Shown piece after piece: positions 53,807 to 62,376 of a stretch of 64,000 nt of DNA. The notes beneath the pieces were generated by a model, which was not told the origin of the DNA, ran no database searches, and saw only the letters and a program-made list of their open reading frames with translations. Made by a program: the position numbers and the translations under genes. Source of the DNA: an uncultured Muribaculaceae bacterium. GTDB lineage: Bacteria; Bacteroidota; Bacteroidia; Bacteroidales; Muribaculaceae. The stretch's first letter is position 1, and each line of letters begins with the position of its first letter. The DNA lies in contig CALUMX010000001.1 in the NCBI GenBank assembly GCA_944321875.1, positions 124,001 to 188,000 of the forward strand, written 5' to 3'.

Positions 53807-54682
53807 TTATTGGATGATGCCGAGCTCGCGGAACCAGTCTTCGGCCCGCTGCGGCCATTCGCTGACGCGGAATTTCGACTCACGGAGTCCGAATCCGTGA
53901 CCGCCTTTGCTGTAAAGGTGCATCCATGCGGGTACTTTGGCGTTCTTGAGCGCATGATAGTAGAATAGCGCGCTGTTGATGTAGCTGTGGTCGTCCTCGG
54001 CCTGGACAATCATTGTGGGCGGGACATCGGCGGTTACTTTGATTTCCGGGGCAAGCTGGAAGTTCTCTCCGTCAAGGTAGGCAGGGTAGACCAGCAGACA
54101 GAAATCAGGCCGGCAGCTGGCTTGGTCGGCCTCGTCGATGGCCGGATAGGTGCGTGTGGCAAAGGAGGTGGAGGCCATGACCGAAAGGTGGGCGCCGGCG
54201 GAGAAGCCCATGATGCCAATCTGGTTGCTCTTGATGTCGAGCTGGGCGGCGTGGGCGCGCACATAGCTGAGAGCTCTCTGGGCGTCCTGTAACGGCGCTT
54301 CGTGCTTCGGACGTCCTTCTCTTCGGGGAACACGGTATTTCAGCAGTACGGCCGTAATTCCGTTGCCGTTGAGCCATTCGCAGACTTCCGTTCCTTCCTT
54401 GTCGTAGGCAAGGATGTTGTAGCCGCCTCCGGGGCAGACGACGACGGCCGGATGCAGTCCGCTGCCGGGTGCAGGATAGATGGTGATTTCGGGAGTTGAC
54501 ACGTTGGACAGCAACGTCGTGGAGCCAACGTTTTCCTTAACGATTTCCCTTGTCTCGGTTAATTCCTTCGTCTCGCCGGGAGCTTCTCCGGGAAACAGGC
54601 GGATGGTGGTTGAGGCGGTCTGTGTACGGGCGGAGCAGGCACAGAGAGCCAGCATGATAAACAAGCAATAGAACTTTTTCAT
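53807..54682 (-). CDS. Alpha/beta-hydrolase esterase lipoprotein (BD-FAE / acetyl-xylan-esterase-like)
   Basis: A 291-residue lipoprotein: signal peptide with lipobox LCAC (Cys16 from the ATG at 54682; the open frame extends 31 codons further upstream with no signal-like sequence). It has the alpha/beta-hydrolase oxyanion block VVVCPGGGYNILAYDKEG, the nucleophile elbow GFSAGAHLS, the acid in IVQAEDDHSY, and the histidine in GGHGFGL. Such enzymes remove acetyl or feruloyl groups from plant polysaccharides. It stands after the GH3 gene in the same direction as the Sus locus but behind a terminator, so it may be a separately transcribed member. Confidence 0.88.
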   Translation of the reverse strand: MKKFYCLFIMLALCACSARTQTASTTIRLFPGEAPGETKELTETREIVKENVGSTTLLSNVSTPEITIYPAPGSGLHPAVVVCPGGGYNILAYDKEGTEVCEWLNGNGITAVLLKYRVPRREGRPKHEAPLQDAQRALSYVRAHAAQLDIKSNQIGIMGFSAGAHLSVMASTSFATRTYPAIDEADQASCRPDFCLLVYPAYLDGENFQLAPEIKVTADVPPTMIVQAEDDHSYINSALFYYHALKNAKVPAWMHLYSKGGHGFGLRESKFRVSEWPQRAEDWFRELGIIQ

Positions 54683-54759
54683 AGTGTTGTGTTTTTTTGT
54701 GAGAGTAAAGATAGTGCAAATCGGGGGTTGCCGGAATAGTTCAGCCGGATAAAATGCAA

Positions 54760-54787
54760 GAGGACACAGCTTCACAGCTATGTCCTC
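54760..54787 (-). terminator. Terminator of the GH3 gene
   Basis: On the minus strand GAGGACATAGCT and AGCTGTGTCCTC pair (one wobble) around GTGA, 36 bases after the GH3 stop codon; a short TTTTA follows a few bases on. Confidence 0.7.
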
Positions 54788-54823
54788 CCTTCTGTTATCG
54801 GATGATTATTTAATAGATAAAAA

Positions 54824-57073
54824 TTACTTCACTGTGAATGTGAGCGGTTCGCCCGACTCGCTGTCGGCAGCTACCCACAATGCGAATTCGCCCGGCTCGA
54901 CGACTTTCTTCATGTCGATGTTCCAGAAAGCGAGGTCGGCTATCGGAAGTTCGAACTCAACCATGCGTTTTTCGCCCGGTTTCAGCGTAACGCGAGTGAA
55001 ACGCTTCAGCTCCTTCACCGGACGAGTGACGGAAGCGACCTTGTCCTGAACGTAGAGTTGAACGATTTCCGTTGCCTCATACTTGCCTGTGTTGGCCAGT
55101 TCGAACGATACTTTCAGCACATCGTTCTTTGCCAGCTCGGTTGCCGACAGTTTCGGAGTGCCGTAGCTGAATGTCGTGTATGACAGACCGTAGCCGAACG
55201 GGAAGAGCAGCTCAACGCTGTAGTCCATGTAGGAAGAATTGCTGCCTTCGGAAGTCTGGCCTGCTTCGAGCGGAAGCTCAGCAAGCGGCTTCACGCCCTT
55301 GCGTGCCGGACGGCCGGTGTTGTGGTGTGCGTAGTAGAGAGGCACTTGTCCGACGTGCTGAACGAAAGTGACAGGTGTCTTTCCGCTCGGCACTGCCTTG
55401 CCGAAGATAAGGTCGGCCAGAGCAGGACCGCCCATCGTACCCGGATGGAAGGAGTAGAGAACGGCGTCGGAGAGTTCCACTTCGTGGGCAATCGTCAGCG
55501 GACGGCCAGCCATGATGATGGAAACCACCGGTTTGCCGGTATTCTCAAGAGCTTCGAGCAGTTGTGTCTGCGCGCCCTTGAGGCTGATGTCGGCCAGAGA
55601 GTGTGCCTCGCCGGAGAGGATGGCTTCCTCACCGAGGAAGGCGAGAATCACGTCGGCGCGTGCGGCAGCGGCGGCAGCCTTGCGGATGCCTTCAGCGTTG
55701 GTGTCACGGCTGAAGGTGAGTCCCGGCTCATAGATGATGTTCACCTTGTCGCCATACATTGCCTTGAGGGCAGCGAGCGGAGTCTGAGTGTGCGTCTTGT
55801 CGCCGTCGAACACCCATGTACCCATCTGGTCGTGAGGCGCGTTGGCCATCGGACCTACGACAGCTATCGTGCGCACGTTGCTGCCGAGCGGCAGAACGGC
55901 GTTCTCATTTTTCAACAGGATGGTTGATTCCTCAACGGCACGTTTGGCAGCGGCGAGATGCTCCTTGTTGTAGAATACGGAAGGCTTGTTCTCGTCAACG
56001 TAAGGATTGTCAAACAGACCGAGGCGGAATTTCACACGGAGAATGTTGCGTACGGCTTCGTCGATGACGCTTTCCTTCACCTTGCCTTCCTTGACAAGTT
56101 CCGGAAGCTGCTTGACAAACGTGTAGCTTACCATTTCCATGTCGACACCGGCGTTAACCGATTTCTCGGCTACGTCCTTGTCGTCGGCTGCAAAGCCGTG
56201 GTTAATCATCTCGCGGGCAGAGTTCCAGTCGGTAACGACGATACCGTCAAAGCCCCACTCGCCGCGAAGCACGTCGCGGAGGATGAATTTGTTGCCCGTA
56301 GAGGGCACGCCGTCGTTGTCGTTGAACGAAGTCATGAACGTAGCGGCTCCGGCAGCCTCAGCGGCCTCAAACGACGGGAGATAGATGTTGCGCAGGTTGC
56401 GCTCGGAGATAAACGTAGAGTTGTAGTCGCGTCCGCCCTCTGCGGCTCCGTAGCCGACGAAGTGCTTGGCGCAGGCAGCGATGGCGGTCGGGTCGTTGAG
56501 TGAGTCACCCTGGAAACCCTTTACCATAGCGGCACCCATGACAGCCGTCAGATAGGGGTCCTCGCCGCAGCTTTCGGCGATGCGTCCCCAACGCGGGTCG
56601 CGGGAAATATCAATCATCGGGGCAAACGTCCAGCGTACGCCGACAGAAGAAGCCTCGACGGCAGCCACGCGGGCACCTTCACGGGCGATTTCCGGGTCGA
56701 ACGAAGCAGCCTGTCCGAGAGGAATCGGGAAGATGGTCTTGAATCCGTGAATCACGTCGCGGGCGATGAGTACGGGGATGCCGAGGCGTGAGCCTTCGAC
56801 GGCTGCCCGTTGCAGCTGGTTGACTCTGACAGGGTCCACCTCGTTGAGGATGGAGCCAATCTCGCCTTTTTTGATAAGCTCCGACATTTCCTCAATGTTG
56901 CCGGAGGAGGAAATCTGGTTCATCTGGCCGATTTTCTCTTCGAGCGTCATCTTGGAAAGCAGTGCTTCCACTTTCTTTTCGATTTCAGCGTCTTTGCTGT
57001 TGTAGTCCGGTTGCTTGCAGGAGAACACCGAGAGGGTGAGCAGGCAAGCGGCTAAAAATTTAGTAGTTCTCAT
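54824..57073 (-). CDS. bglX: Glycoside hydrolase family 3 beta-glucosidase, lipoprotein
   Basis: A 749-residue BglX-like exo-beta-glucosidase that removes glucosyl (or xylosyl) units from the non-reducing end of oligosaccharides. Signal peptide with lipobox FSC (Cys19). The N-terminal TIM barrel holds ARDVIHGF, DPRWGRIAESCGEDPYL, the KHF motif at 203-205 and the nucleophile Asp282 in GIVVTDWNS. The alpha/beta sandwich follows (ILLKNENAVLPLG, VVGPMANAPHDQMGTW) and a fibronectin III-like C-terminus (SFELANTGKYEATEIVQLYV). It lies 170 bases after susD behind a hairpin, so expression may be partly uncoupled from susCD. Confidence 0.96.
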   Translation of the reverse strand: MRTTKFLAACLLTLSVFSCKQPDYNSKDAEIEKKVEALLSKMTLEEKIGQMNQISSSGNIEEMSELIKKGEIGSILNEVDPVRVNQLQRAAVEGSRLGIPVLIARDVIHGFKTIFPIPLGQAASFDPEIAREGARVAAVEASSVGVRWTFAPMIDISRDPRWGRIAESCGEDPYLTAVMGAAMVKGFQGDSLNDPTAIAACAKHFVGYGAAEGGRDYNSTFISERNLRNIYLPSFEAAEAAGAATFMTSFNDNDGVPSTGNKFILRDVLRGEWGFDGIVVTDWNSAREMINHGFAADDKDVAEKSVNAGVDMEMVSYTFVKQLPELVKEGKVKESVIDEAVRNILRVKFRLGLFDNPYVDENKPSVFYNKEHLAAAKRAVEESTILLKNENAVLPLGSNVRTIAVVGPMANAPHDQMGTWVFDGDKTHTQTPLAALKAMYGDKVNIIYEPGLTFSRDTNAEGIRKAAAAAARADVILAFLGEEAILSGEAHSLADISLKGAQTQLLEALENTGKPVVSIIMAGRPLTIAHEVELSDAVLYSFHPGTMGGPALADLIFGKAVPSGKTPVTFVQHVGQVPLYYAHHNTGRPARKGVKPLAELPLEAGQTSEGSNSSYMDYSVELLFPFGYGLSYTTFSYGTPKLSATELAKNDVLKVSFELANTGKYEATEIVQLYVQDKVASVTRPVKELKRFTRVTLKPGEKRMVEFELPIADLAFWNIDMKKVVEPGEFALWVAADSESGEPLTFTVK

Positions 57074-57115
57074 AGTTGTTGTTATAAAATTTCTGGATGG
57101 AAATCTTTTTATAAA

Positions 57116-57169
57116 AAACCACCGGCAGCAGTGGTTAATATGTTGGTGGAATCTGCCGGCCGGTGGTTT
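57116..57169 (-). terminator. Hairpin between susD and the GH3 gene (terminator or attenuator)
   Basis: AAACCACCGG (57116-57125) and CCGGTGGTTT (57160-57169) form a perfect 10-bp stem, with further GGCAG/CTGCC pairing available inside. On the minus strand the stem ends in TTTTTTAT, a terminator-like layout, 74 bases after susD and 43 before the GH3 start. Confidence 0.75.
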
Positions 57170-57242
57170 GAGAATGGAAGGGCTGGTCAGTTCCCTTCCT
57201 TTTTTGTATAGTTCGGTTAATGATTAGTTGAGAAAGCCGCTG

Positions 57243-58871
57243 TTAGTATGGATTTTGAACCAGAGCACCCTTGGCAGCCTCGATTTCAGCCTGTGGAATC
57301 GGGAGGTATTTCTTGTTCTCAGTCCATTGAACGCGTTCCGGAATAGCCTGTCCGCCCCAAGTGCATTGGCCTTCCCAAGTCTGAGTCTCCTTGTTGTAGG
57401 TGCGGCGTGATTGAAGCACTACGCCACCGCCGGCTTTGAGTACGGAAGCAGCCTTGCCTGAACGAACGAGGTCGAAGTAACGCTTGCCTTCACCTACGAA
57501 CTCAACGCGGCGCTCATCGATGATGTTGTCGAGCGTAACGGTCTTTTTCGGGAGTTGTGCGCGGTTGCGGACGCGGTCGAAGCAATCCTGAGCATATCCC
57601 ATGTCGCCTGTTGCGAGAGCCAGCTCGGCAGCGTTGAGCAGAGTCTCTGCGAAACGGTAGAGGTGGAGGTTGTTGCCCCAGTTAAGGCCGGCATCGCCGA
57701 GAGAACCTTCGTTGCCACCCGGACGCGGCAGATATTTGCGGAGGAAGTAGCCTGTGTTCTGGTAACGGCCACCGTAGCTGACGATATCGCCTTCCTTGGA
57801 TTTATCCTCAGCATATTTGTCGATGTTGAGGATGGCAATGTCACGGCGGATATCGCCTTCTTCAAACGCATCGTAGGCTTCCTTGGAGATAGTACCGAAT
57901 CCCCATCCGCCCTGGAATTCCGGAGTGTGTCCGGCAGCGCATTCGATGTTGAGACCGTCGACGCCAATCATTTCCGGATAAACCGTACCGCCGCAAGCGT
58001 TGGCAGAGCCCCATGTACGCTTACCGCCCTTGTTGATGTAGTTGACATCGAGGATGATTTCCTGGCTCCACTCAGTGTCGAGACGGAAGAGGTCGTCGTA
58101 GTTCTGTACGAGGTCGTATTTGCCGGAGGAGATGATATCCTTCATGTATTTCAGAGCAGTGGCATAGCGTGACTGGTCTTTCTGATACATAACGAAGTCA
58201 GCGTAAATCATCATGGCAGCAGCCTGAGTCATGCGTCCAGCCCATTGAGCGTCCTGCTTCATCGGTAGTACCTCGCTGTTGATTACGTCCTCAAGGTCAA
58301 CAATCACCTTGTTGTAGATTTCGTCGGCTGACAATTGCGGAGCTGTGTAAGGCTCTGTGAGGTTTTCCTCATAGTAAGGGATGTTACCCCATAATTTCCA
58401 AAGAGTAAGGTAGTACCAAGCGCGGAGCGTGCGGCCCTCAGCGATGAAGAGGTTCTTCTCAGCTTCAGAGAGCGGGCAAGTCTTGGCGTTGTCAATCAAG
58501 TGGATTGAACGGTTGATACCGGAGTAGCTTGTTACCCATGCGCCGTCAATGTTGTTGCGCGGGTCGCTCTTGAATTGAGAGATAAGGTGGATTTGTGACT
58601 GGTCGGTCACGTTGGAGCCACCCACATAAAGGTCGTCACCCATTACGTCTGATATCATGCTCAGCGGAGCCCATCCGGAGAAGTAGTCATACCATTGCAT
58701 CGGAGCGTAGGCAGCCGTCGCTGCTTCCATCATTCGTGTCTGAGTGTCGTAGTAGCCGTCGTAAAGAATACTGCTTGATGGCTCGACAGAAAGGAAGTCG
58801 TCGCCGCAGGATGTTGTTGCGCCCATGAACAAACCGGCTGCCACAAGGCTATATAATTTGATTCGTTTCAT
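57243..58871 (-). CDS. susD: SusD/RagB-family surface glycan-binding lipoprotein
   Basis: A 542-residue outer-membrane lipoprotein with lipobox TTSC (Cys22) followed by GDDFLSVEPSSS. It has the TPR-like helical scaffold and the family blocks ARAWYYLTLWKLWGNIPYYE (in the form TLRAWYYLTLWKLWGN), AAAMMIYADFVMY, and the C-terminal RRVEFVGEGKRYFDLVRSGK and KKYLPIPQAEIEAA. SusD proteins cap the SusC barrel and capture oligosaccharides at the cell surface. Symbol used in the family sense, not as the starch system. It follows susC after 32 bases. Confidence 0.96.
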   Translation of the reverse strand: MKRIKLYSLVAAGLFMGATTSCGDDFLSVEPSSSILYDGYYDTQTRMMEAATAAYAPMQWYDYFSGWAPLSMISDVMGDDLYVGGSNVTDQSQIHLISQFKSDPRNNIDGAWVTSYSGINRSIHLIDNAKTCPLSEAEKNLFIAEGRTLRAWYYLTLWKLWGNIPYYEENLTEPYTAPQLSADEIYNKVIVDLEDVINSEVLPMKQDAQWAGRMTQAAAMMIYADFVMYQKDQSRYATALKYMKDIISSGKYDLVQNYDDLFRLDTEWSQEIILDVNYINKGGKRTWGSANACGGTVYPEMIGVDGLNIECAAGHTPEFQGGWGFGTISKEAYDAFEEGDIRRDIAILNIDKYAEDKSKEGDIVSYGGRYQNTGYFLRKYLPRPGGNEGSLGDAGLNWGNNLHLYRFAETLLNAAELALATGDMGYAQDCFDRVRNRAQLPKKTVTLDNIIDERRVEFVGEGKRYFDLVRSGKAASVLKAGGGVVLQSRRTYNKETQTWEGQCTWGGQAIPERVQWTENKKYLPIPQAEIEAAKGALVQNPY

Positions 58872-58903
58872 AATTTTAGAGATTCGATTAATTTGTTAAA
58901 TGA

Positions 58904-61900
58904 TTAGAAACCAAGGTTCAAGCCGACTGTGAATGTACGAGCCTGAGGATAGTAGCCGCGGTCGATACCGTTGGAAGCATCAGCGTTGATTTCAGGGTCG
59001 AAGCCCTTGTAGCTGGTGAATGTGAACAGGTTCTCGGCAGCAACGTAGAGGCGGAGACGCTCAACGAAGAATTTGGAAGTCCACATCTTCGGGAGAGTGT
59101 AGCCAAGCTGGATGTTCTTGATGCGGGCATAAGTACCGTTCTTCACGTAGAGGTCAGAGATGCGGTAGTTATCGTTGTTGTTTGTCCAGCTGAAGCGCGG
59201 CATCGTGTTGGATGTGCTTTCACCGTGCCAGCGTTCGATGTACTCAGCCGGGAGGTTGACGTAGCGTACGTCTACACGGCGTGTAACGTCGAGGATTTCC
59301 TGTCCGGCAGCACCTGAGATAAGCATGCTGAAGTCGATGTCCTTCCAAGCAGCGTTGATGTTGAGACCGAATGTCCAGTCAGGAGTACCCTTACCAATCA
59401 TTGTCTTATCGTTGTCGTTGATTTGACCGTCACCGTTGAGGTCAACGAAGATAACGTCACCGGCTACAGCGTTCGGTTGAAGCAGCTCGCCCTTGCTGTT
59501 GACGTGGCTCTTCACCTGGTCAGCATTCTGGAAGATACCTGCAGTCTTGTAACCGTAGAAGTACGGGTAAGGCATTCCGTTTTCGGCGCGGGATACGTTG
59601 CCGAGCATGTGAACGTTGTCCTTCATTTCGAAACCGTCGGCGTTGCCAAGGTTAATCAACTCGTTCTTCAGGTAGGAAGCGTTGGCTGAGATGGCAAATG
59701 ACCAGTCGTTTCTCTGGAAGCGGTAGCCAACCTCAAATTCAACACCGTAGTTCTTCATTGAACCTACGTTACCCCAAGGCTTGGATTCGCCAAGGTAAGA
59801 CGGGATGCTCATTTCCTTCAACATACCGTTGGTGCGTTTGTGGAAGTAGTCGACAGTGAATGTAAGCGCGTTGTTGAGGAAACCGAAGTCAAGACCAGCG
59901 TCCCATTGTTCTGATTCCTCCCAACGGAGGTCCGGATTGGCTGTACCTGACGGCTTGCTACCCATTACGATAGTCTCGCTGCCCGGAGCGCCGAATACGT
60001 AGTTGTTGTTGAATTGAACATTGGCAACATAGCGGAATTCACCGATTTTCTCGTTACCGTTCTTACCCCAAGAGAGGCGGAGCTTCATTGTGTTCAACCA
60101 ATCGTTGCTCTTTTCCATGAATTTCTCGTTAGAGATGTTCCAACCAGCAGAAACTGAAGGGAAGGTAGCCCATTTGTTGTTAGTACCGAAGTTGGAAGAA
60201 CCATCGCGGCGCATTGTCAACTGAAGCATGTAGCGCTCGTCGAAGTTGTAGCTGATTCGTCCGAAGTAGGAAGCGAGGGTAGAGGGGTTGAATGCACCAC
60301 CGTAAACGTCGCGCTTACCGTCAGTTGTCAGACCTGTTGTGAAGTCGAGGTTTGCCTTGTCGCCGATGAGGGCTACGAGGTCCTGAGCTGAACCGCCCAC
60401 GTTGCGGCCTGTGTATTTCTTCGCAGATTGTCCGAGGACGATGGCGAAGGAGTGCTTGTCGATAGTCTTGTCGTAGGTCAGCACGTTTTCAATCTGCCAT
60501 GTGTAGCCACGGTTCATGGATGACCATACGTTTGACTTGTCATTGTTGGCGTTCTTGTTGAGGTAGTAAGGACGAGACCATCCGTCAGTGCCCCAGAATG
60601 CGAGGTCAGAACCCCAAGAGAATTTATAGCGGAGGTTGTCCCAGATGCCGAGTTCGGCAGTCATGTTGGCAATCACCTTGTCAGAGTTGTTTCTTTCGCC
60701 CGGCAGGGAGAGGTCAGCCAGCGGGTTGCCCAGCTCGTTGAAATCGTCGCTCGGGATTGTCAGAAGGCGGCCTGTGAGCTTGTCGCGGATAGGTTCGCCG
60801 TACTTGTTGTAGTCATAGCGTGAAGAGTAGTCAGTGTTCTCGTCGGCATAGACTGAAATAGTCGGGTCCATGAATACGGCGTTGCCGAGCGGAGAACCTG
60901 TAAGGCTACCTGCGTTGATGCTGCGGCTGTTGATGCGTGAGTAAGATACGTTTACGCCGACTTTCATATCCTTCAACCAGTTACGGTTGGCAGACTCGTC
61001 GAAGAGTGTGTAGAGTGTGTTGCTGCGGAATGACAGACGCTCGTAGTTGGACTTGTCATAGTTACCGCCGATGATACCTTCCTGGTTGTAGTAACCAACA
61101 GAGAAGTAGTAGTTCACTTTGTCAGTAGCGCCGCTGACGCTCAATTGGTGGTTCTGAACCGGAGCGCCGTCGTTGAACAGAGCGTCCTGCCAGTTGGTAC
61201 CTTCGCCCAGTGAAGCGACGTCGGTGAAGCGGGGTTCCTCACCAGCGTAGGCTGCTGCCTCGTTCATGAGGGTTGCATAGTCAGTTGCGTTGAGCATCTC
61301 GCGCTGTCTCCATGGGCTTTGCCAGCCGAATGAGAAATCATAGGTTACTTTTGCTGCGCCCTTCTGTCCTTTCTTGGTTGTGATAAGTACGACACCGTTG
61401 GCTGCACGCGCACCGTAAACGGCACCTGAAGCGGCATCCTTCAGCACTTCGATACTTTCGATATCGCTCGGGTTGATGTTGTCGATACCACCGTCGACCG
61501 GCATACCGTCAATGATGTAAAGCGGGTCGGAGTTGTTGATTGTACCCGTACCACGGATGCGTACCTTGGAGCTTGCACCCGGTTGACCGTTGGTAGTCGT
61601 AACTTCCACACCGGCTGCCAGACCCTTCAGGGCTGCATCGACTCTGACAGGAGCTGTCTGCAAGAGTTCGTCGGAAGAAACCTTCGCGATGGAAGCTGTT
61701 ACAACGCTTTTCTTCTGTGTACCGTAACCGATTACAAGCACTTCGTCCAAAGACTGGCTGTCTTCAAGAAGCGTAACCTTGATATAAGTGCGTCCGTTTA
61801 CTTTTACTTCTGATGTCTTGAAACCGACATAGGAGATTGTAAGAGTTGCGTCAGAGGGAACGGAAAGTTGGAAATTACCGTCCAGGTCGGTGATGGTTCC

Positions 61901-62050
61901 TACAGCATTATTCCCTTTCAATACGACATTTACACCCGGCAGTGGGTCATCGTTGACTCCACAAACCGTACCTTTTACTTCGATGTTCTGCGCGAACGCA
62001 GTCATTAAAGTAAAACTTAGCAGGAACAGGATTGATAGAACCTTTTTCAT
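58904..62050 (-). CDS. susC: SusC/RagA-family TonB-linked outer-membrane transporter
   Basis: A 1048-residue outer-membrane importer. Signal peptide (MKKVLSILFLLSFTLMTAFA), then a CarboxypepD_reg-like domain (about 23-100; VKGTVCGVNDDPLPGVNVVL), a TonB box region (LDEVLVIGYGTQKKS), a plug (RGTGTINNSDPLYIIDGMPV, VLKDAASGAVYGARAANGVV), and a long 22-strand barrel with the conserved PDWTFGLNINAAWKDIDFS segment and a terminal aromatic (FTVGLNLGF). It forms the pump with the SusD partner downstream. Its promoter and candidate operator repeats are at 62107-62253. Confidence 0.97.
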   Translation of the reverse strand: MKKVLSILFLLSFTLMTAFAQNIEVKGTVCGVNDDPLPGVNVVLKGNNAVGTITDLDGNFQLSVPSDATLTISYVGFKTSEVKVNGRTYIKVTLLEDSQSLDEVLVIGYGTQKKSVVTASIAKVSSDELLQTAPVRVDAALKGLAAGVEVTTTNGQPGASSKVRIRGTGTINNSDPLYIIDGMPVDGGIDNINPSDIESIEVLKDAASGAVYGARAANGVVLITTKKGQKGAAKVTYDFSFGWQSPWRQREMLNATDYATLMNEAAAYAGEEPRFTDVASLGEGTNWQDALFNDGAPVQNHQLSVSGATDKVNYYFSVGYYNQEGIIGGNYDKSNYERLSFRSNTLYTLFDESANRNWLKDMKVGVNVSYSRINSRSINAGSLTGSPLGNAVFMDPTISVYADENTDYSSRYDYNKYGEPIRDKLTGRLLTIPSDDFNELGNPLADLSLPGERNNSDKVIANMTAELGIWDNLRYKFSWGSDLAFWGTDGWSRPYYLNKNANNDKSNVWSSMNRGYTWQIENVLTYDKTIDKHSFAIVLGQSAKKYTGRNVGGSAQDLVALIGDKANLDFTTGLTTDGKRDVYGGAFNPSTLASYFGRISYNFDERYMLQLTMRRDGSSNFGTNNKWATFPSVSAGWNISNEKFMEKSNDWLNTMKLRLSWGKNGNEKIGEFRYVANVQFNNNYVFGAPGSETIVMGSKPSGTANPDLRWEESEQWDAGLDFGFLNNALTFTVDYFHKRTNGMLKEMSIPSYLGESKPWGNVGSMKNYGVEFEVGYRFQRNDWSFAISANASYLKNELINLGNADGFEMKDNVHMLGNVSRAENGMPYPYFYGYKTAGIFQNADQVKSHVNSKGELLQPNAVAGDVIFVDLNGDGQINDNDKTMIGKGTPDWTFGLNINAAWKDIDFSMLISGAAGQEILDVTRRVDVRYVNLPAEYIERWHGESTSNTMPRFSWTNNNDNYRISDLYVKNGTYARIKNIQLGYTLPKMWTSKFFVERLRLYVAAENLFTFTSYKGFDPEINADASNGIDRGYYPQARTFTVGLNLGF

Positions 62051-62106
62051 AAGTTTTTTCTTAATAAGATTAAAATTAGGTTTGTTTTTTAGGATTGATT
62101 TTGCTG

Positions 62107-62139
62107 CAAAAGTATGCCTGTTTCTATAATGAATGCAAA
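62107..62139 (-). promoter_or_regulatory. Promoter of susC
   Basis: On the minus strand TTTG (62136-62139), 21 bases, TACTTTTG (62107-62114), close to the Bacteroidetes consensus. The leader to the susC ATG is about 50 bases. Confidence 0.75.
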
Positions 62140-62157
62140 AAATAGATAATTCTTTAT

Positions 62158-62253
62158 TACGTCATAAGCTATAAGTTAATACGTCAAAATTACTACATGA
62201 TTAAATAATAATCTGATAATAAATAATTTAATTGCTCGCAAGCGGATACGTCA
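62158..62253. promoter_or_regulatory. Three TACGTCA direct repeats upstream of the susC promoter
   Basis: TACGTCA occurs at 62158-62164, 62180-62186 and 62247-62253, all in the same orientation; the last two read ATACGTCAAAA. The first pair is 22 bp apart (two helical turns), the third 67 bp further, near three such steps. All lie between the susC promoter and the end of the regulator gene, where the Y_Y_Y/LuxR regulator would be expected to bind. The remainder of 62051-62376 is A+T-rich spacer and the terminator at 62342. Confidence 0.55.
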
Positions 62254-62341
62254 AAAATGTGTTATATAACATGTTTTTGAACAATAGGTGCATTTTACTA
62301 CTGTTAACAGGAAATAACGGTTGTGTTCTAATAAGTGTAAA

Positions 62342-62369
62342 AAAGCCGCACCCAAATGGGCGCGGCTTT
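62342..62369 (-). terminator. Terminator of the Y_Y_Y/LuxR regulator gene
   Basis: AAAGCCGC-x-CCC and GGG-x-GCGGCTTT pair with one mismatch around AAAT; on the minus strand the stem ends in TTTTTT, 7 bases after the regulator's stop codon. Confidence 0.85.
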
Positions 62370-62376
62370 GTAAATC

